Shown: in pieces, positions 4,491-5,049 of the stretch
Numbering within the stretch: position 1 is the stretch's first letter
Layout: every line of letters begins with the position of its first letter
Assembly (NCBI GenBank): GCA_003232715.1
Contig: QIJG01000232.1
Coordinates: forward strand, 1-5,049
DNA length: 5,049 nucleotides
Reading direction: 5' to 3'
Source: Nitrospirota bacterium
GTDB taxonomy: Bacteria; Nitrospirota; Thermodesulfovibrionia; Thermodesulfovibrionales; JdFR-85
Notes under the pieces: model-generated
Database searches by the model: none
Told to the model about the DNA's origin: nothing
The model's input: the letters and a program-made list of their open reading frames with translations, nothing else
Position numbers and translations under genes: made by a program

Positions 4491-4991
4491 ATGGGGATAG
4501 TGTCAAAAACAGACGGCTCATCTGAGGATACGATTTATGAGGCCCTGAAAAAAAAGGGGGTTTCGCGAAGGGATTTTCTGAAATTCTGTACCCTGATGAC
4601 AGCCACGCTTGCACTTCCCGTTACATTTGCCTCTCAAATAGCCGAAGCCCTGGAGCAGAAAAAAAAACCTTACCTCGTATGGCTTGAGTTTCAGGACTGT
4701 GCAGGTGACACAGAGGCACTCCTCAGGGCAACTAATCCAACCGTTGCCAGGATTCTGCTTGATATATTCGATGTTGAGTACCAGGAGACAATCATGGCTG
4801 CTGCAGGATTTCAGGCGGAGAAAGCCCTTCAGGATGTTGTCCGGGATCAGAAGGGCAAGTATATCGCAGTGGTTGAAGGCTCTATTCCCATGAAGGATGG
4901 TGGTGTTTATTGCTGCATCGGTGGTAAGGCAGCAAGTGATACGGTTAAAGAGGTCTGTACTAATCCTAAAACAAGCGAGGTTTGTCTATGA
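4491..4991 (+). pseudogene. [NiFe]-hydrogenase small subunit, 5' part only (truncated)
   Basis: The small subunit carries the iron-sulfur clusters that take electrons from the [NiFe] site of the large subunit. From ATG 4491 the frame shows a twin-arginine signal, SRRDFLKFCTLMTATLALPV (residues 25-44), with Arg26-Arg27, so the complex would be exported folded. The mature start follows: YLVWLEFQDCAGDTEALLRA (61-80), EYQETIMAAAG (96-106) and KYIAVVEGSIP (123-133), then GVYCCIGGKAASDTVKEVC (138-156). Family proteins would continue towards the IAVGTCAAFGG block and the medial and distal cluster Cys residues. Here the match stops at about 4958, and ten unrelated codons run to TGA (4989-4991). The 166 residues are roughly half the usual length. 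Neither of the other forward frames resumes the family sequence before the window ends, so this is an insertion or rearrangement, not a simple frameshift. Cys70 is present, but the second proximal ligand position of ECTGC-type subunits is Asp73. Promoter and ribosome binding site are intact. Confidence 0.85.
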
Positions 4992-5049
4992 GTTGCATAG
5001 AGTCCCGGCTTATCCATCGGCAAGCTATATTTTTGCTTGTTAATCTATT
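4959..5049. other. Unrelated sequence replacing the hydrogenase 3' part (possible IS end)
   Basis: From about 4959 the sequence no longer encodes hydrogenase in any forward frame. It contains inverted copies of a 7-mer, AACAAGC at 4970-4976 and GCTTGTT at 5035-5041, and another CAAGC at 5021-5025 that can pair with GCTTG at 5035-5039. Too little is present to name an element. An insertion-sequence end or a rearrangement junction are the main options. Confidence 0.35.

Overview
The window looks like a short accessory stretch from a bacterial chromosome with moderate GC content. It carries a membrane-glycolipid synthase, a periplasm-facing phosphatase, a Tat-exported [NiFe]-hydrogenase small subunit (broken), and a mix of toxin-antitoxin and insertion-sequence debris. 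That mix fits an anaerobic or hydrogen-metabolising Gram-negative lineage such as Nitrospirota or the former Deltaproteobacteria. This placement is inference from gene content; no rRNA or other marker gene is present.

Layout. Bases 1-412 (minus strand) are the 3' part of an IS3-family transposase gene. It is already dead through a TGG-to-TGA stop, and it is fused to the start of a small secreted-protein gene (413-556). That gene was the third member of a minus-strand operon running leftward: a membrane-anchored CX5R phosphatase (1739-2437), then an MGDG-synthase/UgtP-like glycosyltransferase (556-1665, probably starting further upstream), then the secreted protein. Bases 2440-2617 hold what looks like the left end of a Y1 (RAYT/IS200-like) transposase unit, which replaced most of a higB toxin gene. 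Only the last 14 codons of higB remain (2618-2662). They end inside the ribosome binding site of an intact higA antitoxin gene (2673-2972). A cyclophilin-like (DUF369/TM1367-type) gene converges on higA (2976-3350). Upstream of it on the same strand is a vapC PIN-toxin pseudogene (3361-3671). Facing the other way is the tail of a second small gene (about 3675-3794), coupled by an ATGA overlap to an intact DUF2283 gene (3791-3991). A gene-free stretch (3992-4490) ends in a good sigma-70 promoter. It is followed by a hydrogenase small-subunit gene whose family match stops abruptly near 4958, where unrelated sequence begins.

How it fits together. The phosphatase-glycosyltransferase pair reads as an envelope-lipid operon. 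The middle of the window shows a repeated pattern: three adjacent toxin-antitoxin-like loci in which the toxin side is broken (higB, vapC, and the gene before DUF2283) while higA and the DUF2283 gene are intact. The left end lies in an IS fragment and the right end in sequence that interrupts a hydrogenase gene, so the window may be bounded by repeats that break assemblies. Several defects are single-base indels in or next to A-runs (near 1680 and at 3495-3501). Read errors must therefore be excluded before all of them are called real mutations. I did not find a convincing new multi-gene system; the most unusual content is the toxin-antitoxin remnants and the Asp-for-Cys hydrogenase fragment.
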